The notes beneath the pieces are model-generated. The model was not told the origin of the DNA. It saw only the letters and a list, made by a program, of their open reading frames with translations, and did no database searches. Position numbers and translations under genes: made by a program. Source: a bacterium (GTDB taxonomy: Bacteria; Actinomycetota; Thermoleophilia; Solirubrobacterales; Solirubrobacteraceae). Taken from it: 64,000 nt of DNA. Below are positions 1-7,931 of the stretch, one piece after another; position 1 is the stretch's first letter, and each line of letters begins with the position of its first letter. The DNA lies in contig JAJPKQ010000041.1 of the NCBI GenBank assembly GCA_021323635.1, positions 120,253 through 184,252 on the forward strand. Direction: 5' to 3'.

Positions 1-183
1 GATCACGTCCTGCTCCTTGCCGCCGATAGGATATCAAGATACTTCAATATAGAAGTTTCTTTATAGCATCCTTGGCCTTGACGCGTCCGACCCAACTGCG
101 CCAACAAGCGCAGCAGGGGTTGCTCCCAGTTTGCCTTGCAGCGCGGTAGATCGCCGCCTGGCCTGCGGTACAGGCGCGCGTCC
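1..183. other. Unassigned region left of cfa
   Basis: I see no convincing gene here. The first 85 bases are noticeably AT-richer than the rest of the window. A short reverse reading frame gives a Lys-rich end (VKAKDAIKKLLY) but has no family signature and probably arises by chance, or is the tail of something lost. The stretch lies downstream of the leftward cfa operon and may hold its termination region, but there is no strong palindrome. Confidence 0.4.
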
Positions 184-1422
184 CTACACCATCGCGGCGC
201 GGCGGGCCCCGCGCAGGACCCGCGGCGGCTGCGCAGCGCGCCAGCGCGGCTTGGCCAGCAGCATCTGCACGACGCTGATGCGCCGCTCGGTGAAGCCCGC
301 CTCGCAGTAGGCCAAATAGAGCCGCCACAGACGCCGAAAGCGCTCATCGAAGCCCAGCTCATCGAGATGGCGCGCCCGCTCGAAGCGCGCGCGCCAGCGC
401 CGCAGCGTCTCGACGTAGTGGGGCGTCAGGTCACGCATCGCAACCATGCTCATGTCGGTGTGGCGCGCCAGGCAGCGGGCGATCACCTCCCGCGAGGGCA
501 GGCAGCCGCCCGGGAAGATGTGCGTGCGGATGAAGCTGCGCGAGGCCTTCTCGACGGCGTAAGCGCGGTCGTCGATCACGATCGCCTCAAGCAGCATCGT
601 GCCACGCTCGCTGAGCAGCTCCGAGCAGCGTGCGAAGTAGGTGCCCAGATCGCGCGCGCCCACCGCTTCGATCATCTCGATCGAGACGAGCTTCTCGTAG
701 CGCCCGCACAGCTCTCGGTAGTCCTGGAAGAGCACGTTCACCTGCCCCTCCAGGCCCGCCGCGCGCACCTGCGCGCGCGCGCGCTCGTATTGGCGCCGCG
801 AGATCGTGGTCGTCGTCACGCGCGCCCCGCGCGTGGCCGCCGCGTGCAGCGCGAAGCTGCCCCAGCCGCCGCCGATCTCAAGCACGTGGTCCTCCCGCCC
901 GAGCTCGAGGTCCTCGCAGATCAGCTCGAGCTTCGCCCGCGCGCCCTCAGCGAGCGTCATCTGCGGCGCTTTGAAGTAGGCCGTGGAGTAGGTCATCGTC
1001 TCATCGAGCATCGCCTCGAAGAGCTCGTCGCCGAGGTCGTAGTGGGAGGCGATCGCGCGCGCGCTGCGCGCCTGCGTGTTGCGTACGCGGATGCCGCGCA
1101 GCGCCTGCAGCGGCACGCGCAGCGGCGCCAGCCACCGCCGCCAGCGATCGAGCGCGCCCGCGTTGAGCGCCGCCACGCGCCCCACCGCCACCAGGTCCGG
1201 GCTCTCCCAGTGGCCGTCCCGATAGGCCTCCGCAAGCCCACGGCTGCCGTGGCGCAGCGCCGTCCAGAGCGCCGGCGAGCGCACCTGCACGAGCGCCCGC
1301 GGCGCCCCCTCCCCCACGGTCAGCCGACGCCCCTGCTCATCGACGATCGTCAGCTCGCCGCAGCGCAGGCGCGCAAGCAGCGAAAGCGCGATGCGGCGGG
1401 CGATGCGTCGATCCGCTCTCAC
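184..1422 (-). CDS. cfa: Cyclopropane-fatty-acyl-phospholipid synthase (SAM-dependent methyltransferase)
   Basis: 412 residues. Family role: transfers a methylene group from S-adenosylmethionine to the double bond of unsaturated acyl chains in membrane phospholipids, hardening the membrane against stress. Visible signatures are HYDLGDELF (about 127-135), MTYSTAYF (143-150), the SAM-binding glycine loop LEIGGGWGS (181-189), SIEMIEAVG (about 246) and FPGGCLPS. Length is close to that of other CFA synthases. The start overlaps the stop of the upstream DUF1365 gene by four bases, so it is the last gene of a translationally coupled leftward operon. CFA synthases together with DUF1365 proteins are recurrent members of LitR/CarH light-regulated clusters, so light control through the operator near 3.5 kb is the natural inference. 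Confidence 0.9.
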   Translation of the reverse strand: MRADRRIARRIALSLLARLRCGELTIVDEQGRRLTVGEGAPRALVQVRSPALWTALRHGSRGLAEAYRDGHWESPDLVAVGRVAALNAGALDRWRRWLAPLRVPLQALRGIRVRNTQARSARAIASHYDLGDELFEAMLDETMTYSTAYFKAPQMTLAEGARAKLELICEDLELGREDHVLEIGGGWGSFALHAAATRGARVTTTTISRRQYERARAQVRAAGLEGQVNVLFQDYRELCGRYEKLVSIEMIEAVGARDLGTYFARCSELLSERGTMLLEAIVIDDRAYAVEKASRSFIRTHIFPGGCLPSREVIARCLARHTDMSMVAMRDLTPHYVETLRRWRARFERARHLDELGFDERFRRLWRLYLAYCEAGFTERRISVVQMLLAKPRWRAAQPPRVLRGARRAAMV

Positions 1423-2159
1423 GGCTGCACCTGCGGGTGCGGATGGACGGGCACACCGCGCAGGCCGAGCGCGAGCGCGTGGCCGTAGATCAGCGCCAGC
1501 ACGCGCCAGGAGCCCCCCGGGTAGCGCAGTGCCGTCGCCGCGAGCGTGCGGCGCTCAAGCGGCCGCCGCTGAAGCGCAAGCGCCGCCGCAAAGACCTCCC
1601 TGCCGTCCTCGCTGCTGGAGATCTCGACGCCGAGCGTCTGCCCCGGCGCGCTCGCGCGCACGCGGTAGCGCTGGCGCATGCCCATGAAGGGCGAGACATG
1701 TAGCGCCTTGTCAAGCTCGCCTTCAAGGCCGGCGCCCCCGCCACCGCGCGCAAGGACATAGGAGTGGCGCTCACCCCAGGGCGTGTTGGTCACCTCCGCC
1801 ACCATCGCATCGAGGCGCCCCTGCGGCGTGAAGCAGTAGTAGAAGCTGACCGGGTTGAAGCAGTGCCCCAGCCAGCGTAGCTGGGTGAGCAGGCGCACCG
1901 GCCCGCTCGGCGCGCTCCCCTGCTCGCGGCGCACCCGCTCGCGCACCGCCTCGGCGAGATCAAGCGCGGGGTCGCCGAGGTAGTCGGAGCGGCGAAAGCG
2001 CACAAGCCCCGGGCGGGGCTTGATCAGATAGCCGCCCAGCAGGCCTCCCAGCTCATCGAGGTCCAGATAGATGAGCGCGAGGCGGTGGCGAAACTGGCAG
2101 CGGCGCACAGCGGCGCGGCGATGGCAGATCGTGCCCTCGTAGATCGCGCTGGCGCTCAC
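1419..2159 (-). CDS. DUF1365 family protein
   Basis: 246 residues. The family is recognised by the N-terminal MSASAIYEGTICHRR segment, the HRLALIYLDLDEL stretch and the hallmark LRWLGHCFNPVSFYYCF. No biochemical role is firmly established for DUF1365. Its constant pairing with CFA synthase and an FAD-dependent amine-oxidase-like protein suggests work on membrane lipids, for example modified fatty acids. It overlaps its neighbours by four bases on both sides (ATGA), so it is the middle cistron of the leftward light operon. Confidence 0.88.
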   Translation of the reverse strand: MSASAIYEGTICHRRAAVRRCQFRHRLALIYLDLDELGGLLGGYLIKPRPGLVRFRRSDYLGDPALDLAEAVRERVRREQGSAPSGPVRLLTQLRWLGHCFNPVSFYYCFTPQGRLDAMVAEVTNTPWGERHSYVLARGGGGAGLEGELDKALHVSPFMGMRQRYRVRASAPGQTLGVEISSSEDGREVFAAALALQRRPLERRTLAATALRYPGGSWRVLALIYGHALALGLRGVPVHPHPQVQP

Positions 2160-3412
2160 AGGCTCACCGGCGTCCTGCGCACGCCGCCCAGCTCGCGCAC
2201 GACCGCAACTGCGCTGTCGAGCCCGTCCTCGTGAAAGCCATAGCCCCAGTAGGCGCCGCAGTAGTGGGTGCGGTTGCGCCCGCTGATCTCCGCGCGGCGG
2301 GCCTGCGCCGCCACGCCGGCCGGTGTGAAGACGGGGTGGGCATAGGAGAAGCGCGCGATGATCTGCTCGGGGTCGATCGCCTCGGTGCGGTTGAGCGTCA
2401 CGCAGAGCTCACGGTCGGCGTCGAGGGACTGCAGCCTGTTCATATGGTAGGTGACCGTCGCGCGGCCCGTGGGCTGCGCGTCGAGATGGTAGTTCCAGCT
2501 TGCCCACGCGCGGCGCCGGCGCGGCAGCAGCGAGCGGTCGCTGTGCAGCACCGCCTCATTGGGCTGGTAGGGAATCGCCGCAAGCAGCTCGCGCTCGCGC
2601 TCGCTGGGGTCGGCCAGCAGCGCCAGCGCCTGGTCTGAATGCGTGGCAAAGACCACCGCGTCAAAGCGCTCAGGTGGGCAGCCGCGCACCGTCACCTCGA
2701 CATGCTCTGCGCTGCGCCAGACCGCGGTGACGGGCGCGGCCAGGCGCAGGCGCGGGCGCCAGGGGGCGATCAGCGCGCTCACGTAGCGCTGTGAGCCGCC
2801 GCATACAGAACGCCAGCGCGGGCGCCCCCGAAAGGAGAGCATGCCGTGATTGTCGAAGAACTCAAGCAGGAAGCGCGCGGGAAAGGACCACAGCTGCGCG
2901 GGATCGGCCGACCACACAGCCGCCACCTGCGGAACGATCAGGCACTCGATGAACGCGCGCGAGTAGCCGCGCTGCTCCAGCCACTGGCGCAGCGAGGGGT
3001 CCTGATCGGAGCGCAGCAGCTGGAGGGCGTCGCGGTTGAAGCGCCAGAGGTCAGCGACCATGCCGAGGAAGCGCGGGCTGGCGGCGTGGCGGCGACGCGC
3101 AAAGAGCCCGTTGGGCGATGCGCCGTTGTACTCGAAGTCGCGCCCGTCGCTGACGCCGAAGCTCATCTCAGCAGGCTGCGTTGCGACGCCCAGCTGATCG
3201 AGCAGGCGTTCAAAGCGCGGGTAGTTGCGGTCGTTGAAGACGATGAAGCCGGTGTCGACGTCGTAGGCGCCGCGCTCGGTCTCCACGCGCACGGTGTTGG
3301 CGTGGCCGCCCGGTCGCTCAGAGGCCTCAAAGAGCGTGATCTCGTGCTCGCGGTGCAGCAGGTGCGCGCACACCAGCCCGGAGACGCCGGCGCCGATGAT
3401 CGCGATCCTCAT
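2156..3412 (-). CDS. NAD(P)/FAD-dependent oxidoreductase (amine-oxidase-like)
   Basis: 418 residues from the ATG at 3412. The open frame extends further upstream, but the dinucleotide-binding fold starts immediately at MRIAIIGAGVSGL (GxGxxG), followed by the E-ASERPGGHANT segment of flavin amine oxidases and VDTGFIVFN. The C-terminus carries the usual second FAD contact region (YCGAYWGYGFHEDG). The family holds FAD and oxidises or isomerises a still undefined substrate; in LitR/CarH gene clusters it always travels with DUF1365 and cfa, which suggests a lipid substrate. It is the first gene of the leftward operon and is transcribed away from carH, with the 11-bp repeat operator between them. 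Confidence 0.88.
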   Translation of the reverse strand: MRIAIIGAGVSGLVCAHLLHREHEITLFEASERPGGHANTVRVETERGAYDVDTGFIVFNDRNYPRFERLLDQLGVATQPAEMSFGVSDGRDFEYNGASPNGLFARRRHAASPRFLGMVADLWRFNRDALQLLRSDQDPSLRQWLEQRGYSRAFIECLIVPQVAAVWSADPAQLWSFPARFLLEFFDNHGMLSFRGRPRWRSVCGGSQRYVSALIAPWRPRLRLAAPVTAVWRSAEHVEVTVRGCPPERFDAVVFATHSDQALALLADPSERERELLAAIPYQPNEAVLHSDRSLLPRRRRAWASWNYHLDAQPTGRATVTYHMNRLQSLDADRELCVTLNRTEAIDPEQIIARFSYAHPVFTPAGVAAQARRAEISGRNRTHYCGAYWGYGFHEDGLDSAVAVVRELGGVRRTPVSL

Positions 3413-3472
3413 CGCCCCAACGCTCGCCGCCTCGGCGCCGGGTCGCTTGCGGGCATCGATCGCATCGGCAGC

Positions 3473-3527
3473 CAGTATAGACGCTCTGTGGAGATGCTGT
3501 AGAGATATCGTATAGAGATCGTCTAGA
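3473..3527. promoter_or_regulatory. CarH-type operator: phased 11-bp direct repeats
   Basis: Four nine-base boxes of the form nnGTnnAGA (+ strand) begin at 3486, 3497, 3508 and 3519, exactly 11 bp apart. A fifth box (CAGTATAGA) lies at 3473, 13 bp before the first. In the other orientation they read TCTnnACnn. Known CarH/LitR repressors bind as tetramers to 11-bp direct repeats overlapping the -35 element; this array sits between the divergent carH and oxidoreductase operons and overlaps both putative promoters. It is therefore the likely binding site of the adjacent CarH protein. Confidence 0.75.
3474..3503 (-). promoter_or_regulatory. Putative promoter of the leftward light operon
   Basis: On the minus strand TCTACA (3503-3498) and TATACT (3479-3474) are separated by 18 bp, a reasonable sigma-70-type pair. 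The -35 box lies inside the second 11-bp operator repeat, as in characterised CarH-repressed promoters. Confidence 0.5.
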
Positions 3528-3529
3528 CT
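3524..3529 (+). promoter_or_regulatory. Putative -10 box of carH, implying a leaderless mRNA
   Basis: TAGACT at 3524-3529 is followed six bases later by the ATG at 3536. No Shine-Dalgarno sequence precedes that ATG or the in-frame GTG at 3530. The arrangement fits a leaderless transcript starting at the A of the ATG. The -35 region is poor, and the box overlaps the last operator repeat, which suggests autorepression. Confidence 0.4.
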
Positions 3530-3535
3530 GTGGCC

Positions 3536-4396
3536 ATGGTCGATCAGCCCCGGGTGCGGATAGGCGAGCTCTCCCGCCGCGTCGGTGTCAGCCCACAGCT
3601 GCTGCGCGCCTGGGAGGCCCGCTACAGCCTCCTTGCGCCCGCGCGCAGCGCAGGCGGGCTGCGCCTCTACTCGGCAGAGGATGAGCGGCGCGTGCGGCTG
3701 ATGCTCGAGCAGCTCGCACAGGGCGCGCCCGCGGCCGAGGCCGCACGAGTGGCGCTCGCCCGCGAGCGCACGCCCGCAGGCGGGCACATGGCCGATGCAC
3801 AGGAGCTTGCGCGCGAGCTTGAGGCGGGCGTCGCCGTGCTCGATGAGCCGCGCACCCAGGCGGTGCTCGACCGCGCCCTTGAGGGTCGGCCGCTGGCGCA
3901 GGCGCTCGGCGATCTGATCCTCCCCTTTCTGCGCCACATCGGCGAGAGCTGGGCTGCGGGAGAGATCGGCGTCGCCCATGAGCACTTTGCCAGCAACGCG
4001 ATCGGCGCCCGGCTGCGCGCGCTGGCGCGCGGCTGGGGCGCGGGTGTGGGCCCGCGCGCGCTGCTCGCCTGCCAGCCGGGCGAGCGCCACGACCTGGGGC
4101 TGCTCTGCTTCGGCCTGGCGCTGCGCGAGCGCGGCTGGCGGATCGCCTACCTGGGCGCCGACACGCCCCTCGCCGACGTGATTGGCGCCGCCCGGGAGCT
4201 CTCCCCCGCGATCGTCGTCCTCGCCGCCGTCGAGCGCGAGCGCTTCCGGCGCTCCGCGGCGCAGATCAAGGCGCTGCGCAAGCAGGCTCGCGTGGCAATC
4301 GGCGGCGCGGGCGCAACGCCCCCGCTGGCGGCGCAGCTGGGCGTGGAGCTGCTTGCAGGCGATGCCGTGAGCGAGGCGGCGGCGCTGGTGCCATGA
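3536..4396 (+). CDS. carH: CarH/LitR-type B12-dependent photoreceptor repressor (MerR family)
   Basis: 286 residues from the ATG at 3536 (an in-frame GTG lies at 3530). An N-terminal MerR-type winged helix (VRIGELSRRVGVSPQLLRAWEARY, about 7-30) is followed by a helical linker and a cobalamin-binding domain. The diagnostic W-x9-EH motif is intact (W139, E149, H150), as is the ExHxxG motif (E183, H185, G188), where His185 would be the lower cobalt ligand. Family role: with adenosylcobalamin in the dark it forms a DNA-bound tetramer; light breaks the Co-C bond and releases the promoter. It is the first gene of a coupled operon with SDR, SRPBCC and photolyase, and faces the divergent cfa operon across an operator with phased repeats. 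Confidence 0.88.
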   Translation: MVDQPRVRIGELSRRVGVSPQLLRAWEARYSLLAPARSAGGLRLYSAEDERRVRLMLEQLAQGAPAAEAARVALARERTPAGGHMADAQELARELEAGVAVLDEPRTQAVLDRALEGRPLAQALGDLILPFLRHIGESWAAGEIGVAHEHFASNAIGARLRALARGWGAGVGPRALLACQPGERHDLGLLCFGLALRERGWRIAYLGADTPLADVIGAARELSPAIVVLAAVERERFRRSAAQIKALRKQARVAIGGAGATPPLAAQLGVELLAGDAVSEAAALVP

Positions 4397-5388
4397 GCGC
4401 GATCAGCAGCGCAGAGGAGCGCGCGATGAGCGGCGCGGCGCGCTTGCTCGATGCGGCCCTCGAGGCCACCCTGCTCGGCTACACAAGCCTCGGCTACCGC
4501 ATCCGCAGGCGCACGTGGAGGCGCGAGCCACTGCCCTCGATGAGCGGGCGGGTGGTCCTGATCACGGGCGGGTCCTCCGGCATCGGGCGCGCCGCCGCCG
4601 AGGGCTTTGCGCGCCTGGGCGCCTCCCTGATCCTGCTCTCGCGCGACCCCCGTCGCGGACGTGAAGCGCGCGAGGCGATCGCCGCGGCGTCCGGGAGCGC
4701 GGCGGTCGCCTTCGAGCCCTGCGACCTCAGCGACCTCGCAGCGGTGCGCGCCTTCGCCAAGCGCTTCTGCGCGCGGGGCTCACGGCTCGATGTGCTGATC
4801 AACAACGCCGCGCTGCTCAGCGAGCGCCGGCAGCTCTCCCGGCAGGGGATCGAGCTGACGCTTGCGACGAACGTGCTCGGGCCCTTCCTGCTGAGCTCCC
4901 TGCTCAGGGGGCCGCTTGAGCAGAGCGCCCCCGCGCGCCTGATCACGGTCTCCTCCGGGGGGATGTACACGCAGCGCTTGGCGCTCGATGACCTGCAGTG
5001 CGAGCGCGAGCGCTTCAACGGCGCCCGCGCTTACGCCCACAGCAAGCGCATCGGGGTGATCCTCTCCGAGCTGTGGGCAGAGCGGCTTGCAGGCAGCGGC
5101 GTGGTCGCCCACGCGATGCACCCCGGCTGGGTCGACACCCCCGGCCTTGCCGCCTCGCTGCCGCGCTTCCGCGGTCTCCTGCGCCCGCTGCTGCGCAGCC
5201 CCCGGCAGGGCGCTGACACGCTGCTATGGCTGGGCGCGGCAGCGGCGCCCGGTAGCAGCTCAGGCGGCTTCTGGCACGATCGCAGGAGGCGTCCGACGCA
5301 TCGCTTCCGCTGGACGCAGGAGAGCGAGCAGGAGCGCGAGCAGCTGTGGCAGGAATGCGAGCGACTGTGCGGGCTGGTGAGGCGATGA
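4393..5388 (+). CDS. Short-chain dehydrogenase/reductase
   Basis: 331 residues; overlaps the carH stop by four bases. A later ATG at 4426 is an alternative start. The NAD(P) motif TGGSSGIG (about residues 56-63), the NNAA motif and the catalytic YAHSK (YxxxK) identify a classical SDR, with an N-terminal extension of about 50 residues before the Rossmann fold. It is probably an oxidoreductase acting on a lipid or isoprenoid-type substrate. An SDR is a common member of LitR/CarH clusters. Substrate unknown. Confidence 0.85.
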   Translation: MSAISSAEERAMSGAARLLDAALEATLLGYTSLGYRIRRRTWRREPLPSMSGRVVLITGGSSGIGRAAAEGFARLGASLILLSRDPRRGREAREAIAAASGSAAVAFEPCDLSDLAAVRAFAKRFCARGSRLDVLINNAALLSERRQLSRQGIELTLATNVLGPFLLSSLLRGPLEQSAPARLITVSSGGMYTQRLALDDLQCERERFNGARAYAHSKRIGVILSELWAERLAGSGVVAHAMHPGWVDTPGLAASLPRFRGLLRPLLRSPRQGADTLLWLGAAAAPGSSSGGFWHDRRRRPTHRFRWTQESEQEREQLWQECERLCGLVRR

Positions 5389-5858
5389 GCTACACGATCG
5401 AGCGCGAGCAGCTCGTGCGCGCGCCGCTTCAGGAGGTCTTCGCCTTCTTCTCGCGCGCGCGCAACCTCGAGGCGCTGACGCCTCCCTGGCTGCGCTTCAG
5501 CGTGCTTGAGCCCGAGCCCGAGCAGATGCGAACGGGCACGCTGATCGCCTACCGCCTGCGCGTCCACGGCGTGCCGCTGCGCTGGGTCTCGCGCATCGAG
5601 GAGTGGCAGCCGCAGCGGCGCTTCGTCGATCTGCAGCTGCGCGGCCCCTATCGCTTCTGGCGCCACACGCACCAGTTCACCGCCGTGGCCGAGGGCACGA
5701 TGATCTCCGACAGCGTCGTCTACGAGCTTCCGCTCGGCCCGCTCGGCTCACTCGCCCACGCGCTGATCGTGCGTCGCGACCTCGAGCGCGTCTTCGACTA
5801 CCGCCGGCTTGCGGCAGAGCGCATCTTCGCAGGCGGCGCTCACCGTCGATCACGATGA
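5385..5858 (+). CDS. SRPBCC (START-like/cyclase-dehydrase) family protein
   Basis: 157 residues from the ATG overlapping the SDR stop. The sequence starts with the family's usual YTIEREQLVRAPLQEVFAFFS pattern and NLEALTPPWL, then alternating beta strands (RWVSRIEEWQPQRRFVD, YRFWRHTHQFT) and a C-terminal helix, as expected of a hydrophobic-ligand-binding helix-grip fold. The short START-like proteins next to SDRs in light clusters are thought to bind or modify lipids; no catalytic residues can be assigned. Coupled on both sides by four-base overlaps. Confidence 0.8.
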   Translation: MSYTIEREQLVRAPLQEVFAFFSRARNLEALTPPWLRFSVLEPEPEQMRTGTLIAYRLRVHGVPLRWVSRIEEWQPQRRFVDLQLRGPYRFWRHTHQFTAVAEGTMISDSVVYELPLGPLGSLAHALIVRRDLERVFDYRRLAAERIFAGGAHRRSR

Positions 5859-7360
5859 GCGTGGCGCTGCTGTGGCTGCGGCGCGACCTGCGCTTGGCCG
5901 ATCATCCGGCGCTCTGCGCCGCGCTTGGTAGTGCCGAGCGGCTGGTGCCTGTGTTCTGCCTCGATCGCCGCCTGCTTGAGGGCCGCAACCGCAGCGACGT
6001 GCGCACGCAGCTCCTGATCGACTGCCTGAAGGAGCTCGATCGCTCGCTGCAAGAGCGCGGCAGCGGGCTGGTGCTGGTCGATGGCGCCCCCGAGCGAAAG
6101 CTGCCGGCGCTGGCCAGAGCGCTCGGCGCGCAGGCGGTGCACGCGAGCGCCGACCTGGCGCCCTTCGCCGTGCGCCGCGATCGGCGGGTGCGCCGCGCGC
6201 TTGAGTCAATGGGCGTAGCGCTGCACCTGCATCCGGGGCTTTATGTCGTTGATGACCCCGCCGCGATCAGAACCCGCGCCGGCGAACCGCACACGACCTT
6301 CACCCCTTATCACCGCGCCTGGTGCAAGGCCGAGCGCCGAGCCGTGCTGGCGGCCCCGCCGCTGCTGCCACCGCTGGTGGGCGCGACCAGGCGCACGCAG
6401 CTGCCGAGCCCCTCGCAGCTGGGCCTGCGGGGAGCGCGTGCGCGCGCCCCGCGCGGCGGCGAGGAGGCAGCACGGCAGGCGATGGAGGCCTTCCTCGCCG
6501 AGGGCCTCGACGGCTACGCGCGCGATCGCCAGCTGCTGCGCGAGGGCGCGAGCTCCCGCCTCTCCCCCTACCTGCGCTTCGGCTGCATCTCGCCGCGCGA
6601 GCTCGAGGCGCTCGCGAGCCCGGGCGCAGATGCGCAGGAGCTTCACCGTCAGCTCTGCTGGCGTGACTTCTACGCCCAGGTGCTGCGCCACTTCCCCGAG
6701 AATGTCAGGCACGAGCACCAGCGCCGCTACCGCGGGACGCTGCGCTTCGAGCGCTCCGAGCGCGCCTTTCAAGCGTGGCGAGAGGGTCGCACCGGCTATC
6801 CGATCGTCGATGCGGCGATGCGCCAGCTGGCAAGCGAGGGCTGGCTGCCAAACCGCGCGCGGCTGATCTCAGCCTGCTTTCTCTGCAAGGACCTCGGCAT
6901 CGACTGGCGCTGGGGGGAGCGCTGGTTCATGCGGCAGCTGCTCGACGGCGACGTCGCCTCCAACAACGGCAACTGGCAGTGGATCGCCTCGGTGGGCGTC
7001 GATCCCCAGCCCCCCGCGCGGCGCCTCTACAACCCCGTCCTCCAGCAGCGCCGCTACGACCCCGACGGGCGCTATGTGCGCCGCCACCTCCCCGAGCTTG
7101 CGCGGGTACCCGACGAGCACTTAGCCGAGCCCTGGCTGATGCCCGCAGCCCTGCAGCGGGAGGTCGGCTGCGTGATCGGCCGCGACTACCCCGCGCCGAT
7201 CGTCGAGCACGCCTGCGCGCGACGTGAGGCGCTCTGCCGCTATGAGCGCGCACGCCATCGAGGCGCTGTGGAGAGTGGCCGGGCGCCCGCGGCACGGCAG
7301 AGCGTCGCCGACTGCGAGAGGGGCGATCGCTCAAGCCAGATCGGACACACAGACATGTGA
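5855..7360 (+). CDS. phr: Deoxyribodipyrimidine photolyase
   Basis: 501 residues from the ATG overlapping the SRPBCC stop. The antenna-domain start (VALLWLRRDLRLADHPAL), the FAD-binding segments with GYPIVDAAMRQL and the invariant DGDVASNNGNWQW stretch show an intact class I CPD photolyase/cryptochrome-family enzyme that repairs UV-induced pyrimidine dimers using blue light. As last gene of the carH operon it fits light-induced DNA repair. After REALCRYERARH (from about 7228) the C-terminus runs into some 37 Arg/Ser/Gly-rich residues with no family resemblance. A degenerate copy of the same 3' region lies at 8584-8672 and stops soon after RYERAR, so the present tail was probably acquired when the HepT/MntA module arrived. 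Confidence 0.93.
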   Translation: MSVALLWLRRDLRLADHPALCAALGSAERLVPVFCLDRRLLEGRNRSDVRTQLLIDCLKELDRSLQERGSGLVLVDGAPERKLPALARALGAQAVHASADLAPFAVRRDRRVRRALESMGVALHLHPGLYVVDDPAAIRTRAGEPHTTFTPYHRAWCKAERRAVLAAPPLLPPLVGATRRTQLPSPSQLGLRGARARAPRGGEEAARQAMEAFLAEGLDGYARDRQLLREGASSRLSPYLRFGCISPRELEALASPGADAQELHRQLCWRDFYAQVLRHFPENVRHEHQRRYRGTLRFERSERAFQAWREGRTGYPIVDAAMRQLASEGWLPNRARLISACFLCKDLGIDWRWGERWFMRQLLDGDVASNNGNWQWIASVGVDPQPPARRLYNPVLQQRRYDPDGRYVRRHLPELARVPDEHLAEPWLMPAALQREVGCVIGRDYPAPIVEHACARREALCRYERARHRGAVESGRAPAARQSVADCERGDRSSQIGHTDM

Positions 7361-7364
7361 TAAT
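7356..7364 (+). promoter_or_regulatory. Extended -10 promoter of mntA (leaderless)
   Basis: TGTGATAAT at 7356-7364 is a TGn-extended -10 box, and the mntA ATG follows six bases later at 7371. No ribosome-binding site lies between, so the mRNA is probably leaderless. No good -35 is seen, which is acceptable for an extended -10 promoter. It lies inside the end of the photolyase reading frame. Confidence 0.5.
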
Positions 7365-7370
7365 GGACGC

Positions 7371-7922
7371 ATGACGGAGATCGCCGCGCTTGCCAAAGAG
7401 GTCGCGGTCGACGAGCGCACCCTGCGGCGAGCGATCGCCATCGGCGCGCTCCACGCGAGGCGCAAGAGCCCTCGCCGGATCGAGCTCACGCTGGGCGAGC
7501 GGGCATACATCCGGCGCTCCTGGCGACTGATCGCGACCTTGCGCGCCGCGCTTAGGACTGAGCGCAACGTGCGCTTTGCGCTGCTGTTCGGCTCCGCTGC
7601 GGTGGGCGGCGACACTTTGCAAAGCGACGTCGATCTCTTGATTGAGCTGCGCGATGCGAGCCTCGTGCGAGTGATCGACCTGAAGGCGAAGCTCGCAGGC
7701 CTGATCGGCCGCCCGGTTGATTTGGTCCTGCTGTCTGATGCCAAAAAGGAGCCCTCATTCCTGGCGCAAGCGATCGCGGACGGGCGTGTGCTGATCGACC
7801 GCGAGGGTACCTGGGATCTCCTGCGTCGTCGCGCGAGCACGCTGCGCCGAGAAGGCAAGAGGGCTGACGCCGTCGCAGCGAAAAACGCACTGGCGGCGAT
7901 CGATCGAATGTTCCCGGCGTGA
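7371..7922 (+). CDS. mntA: MntA-type nucleotidyltransferase antitoxin
   Basis: 183 residues. The first 45 residues look like a small helix-turn-helix (VAVDERTLRRAIAIGALHARR), followed by a minimal nucleotidyltransferase domain with the signature GSx10DxD (G74, S75, D86, D88) and a later Asp-rich strand (PVDLVLL). Family role: MntA antitoxins neutralise the HEPN RNase HepT by transferring AMP to a tyrosine of its RX4HXY motif. The partner gene follows nine bases downstream. Codon use and GC content are lower than in the flanking genes, consistent with recent transfer. The N-terminal DNA-binding segment may provide autoregulation. Confidence 0.85.
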   Translation: MTEIAALAKEVAVDERTLRRAIAIGALHARRKSPRRIELTLGERAYIRRSWRLIATLRAALRTERNVRFALLFGSAAVGGDTLQSDVDLLIELRDASLVRVIDLKAKLAGLIGRPVDLVLLSDAKKEPSFLAQAIADGRVLIDREGTWDLLRRRASTLRREGKRADAVAAKNALAAIDRMFPA

Positions 7923-7931
7923 GCAAGCGCG

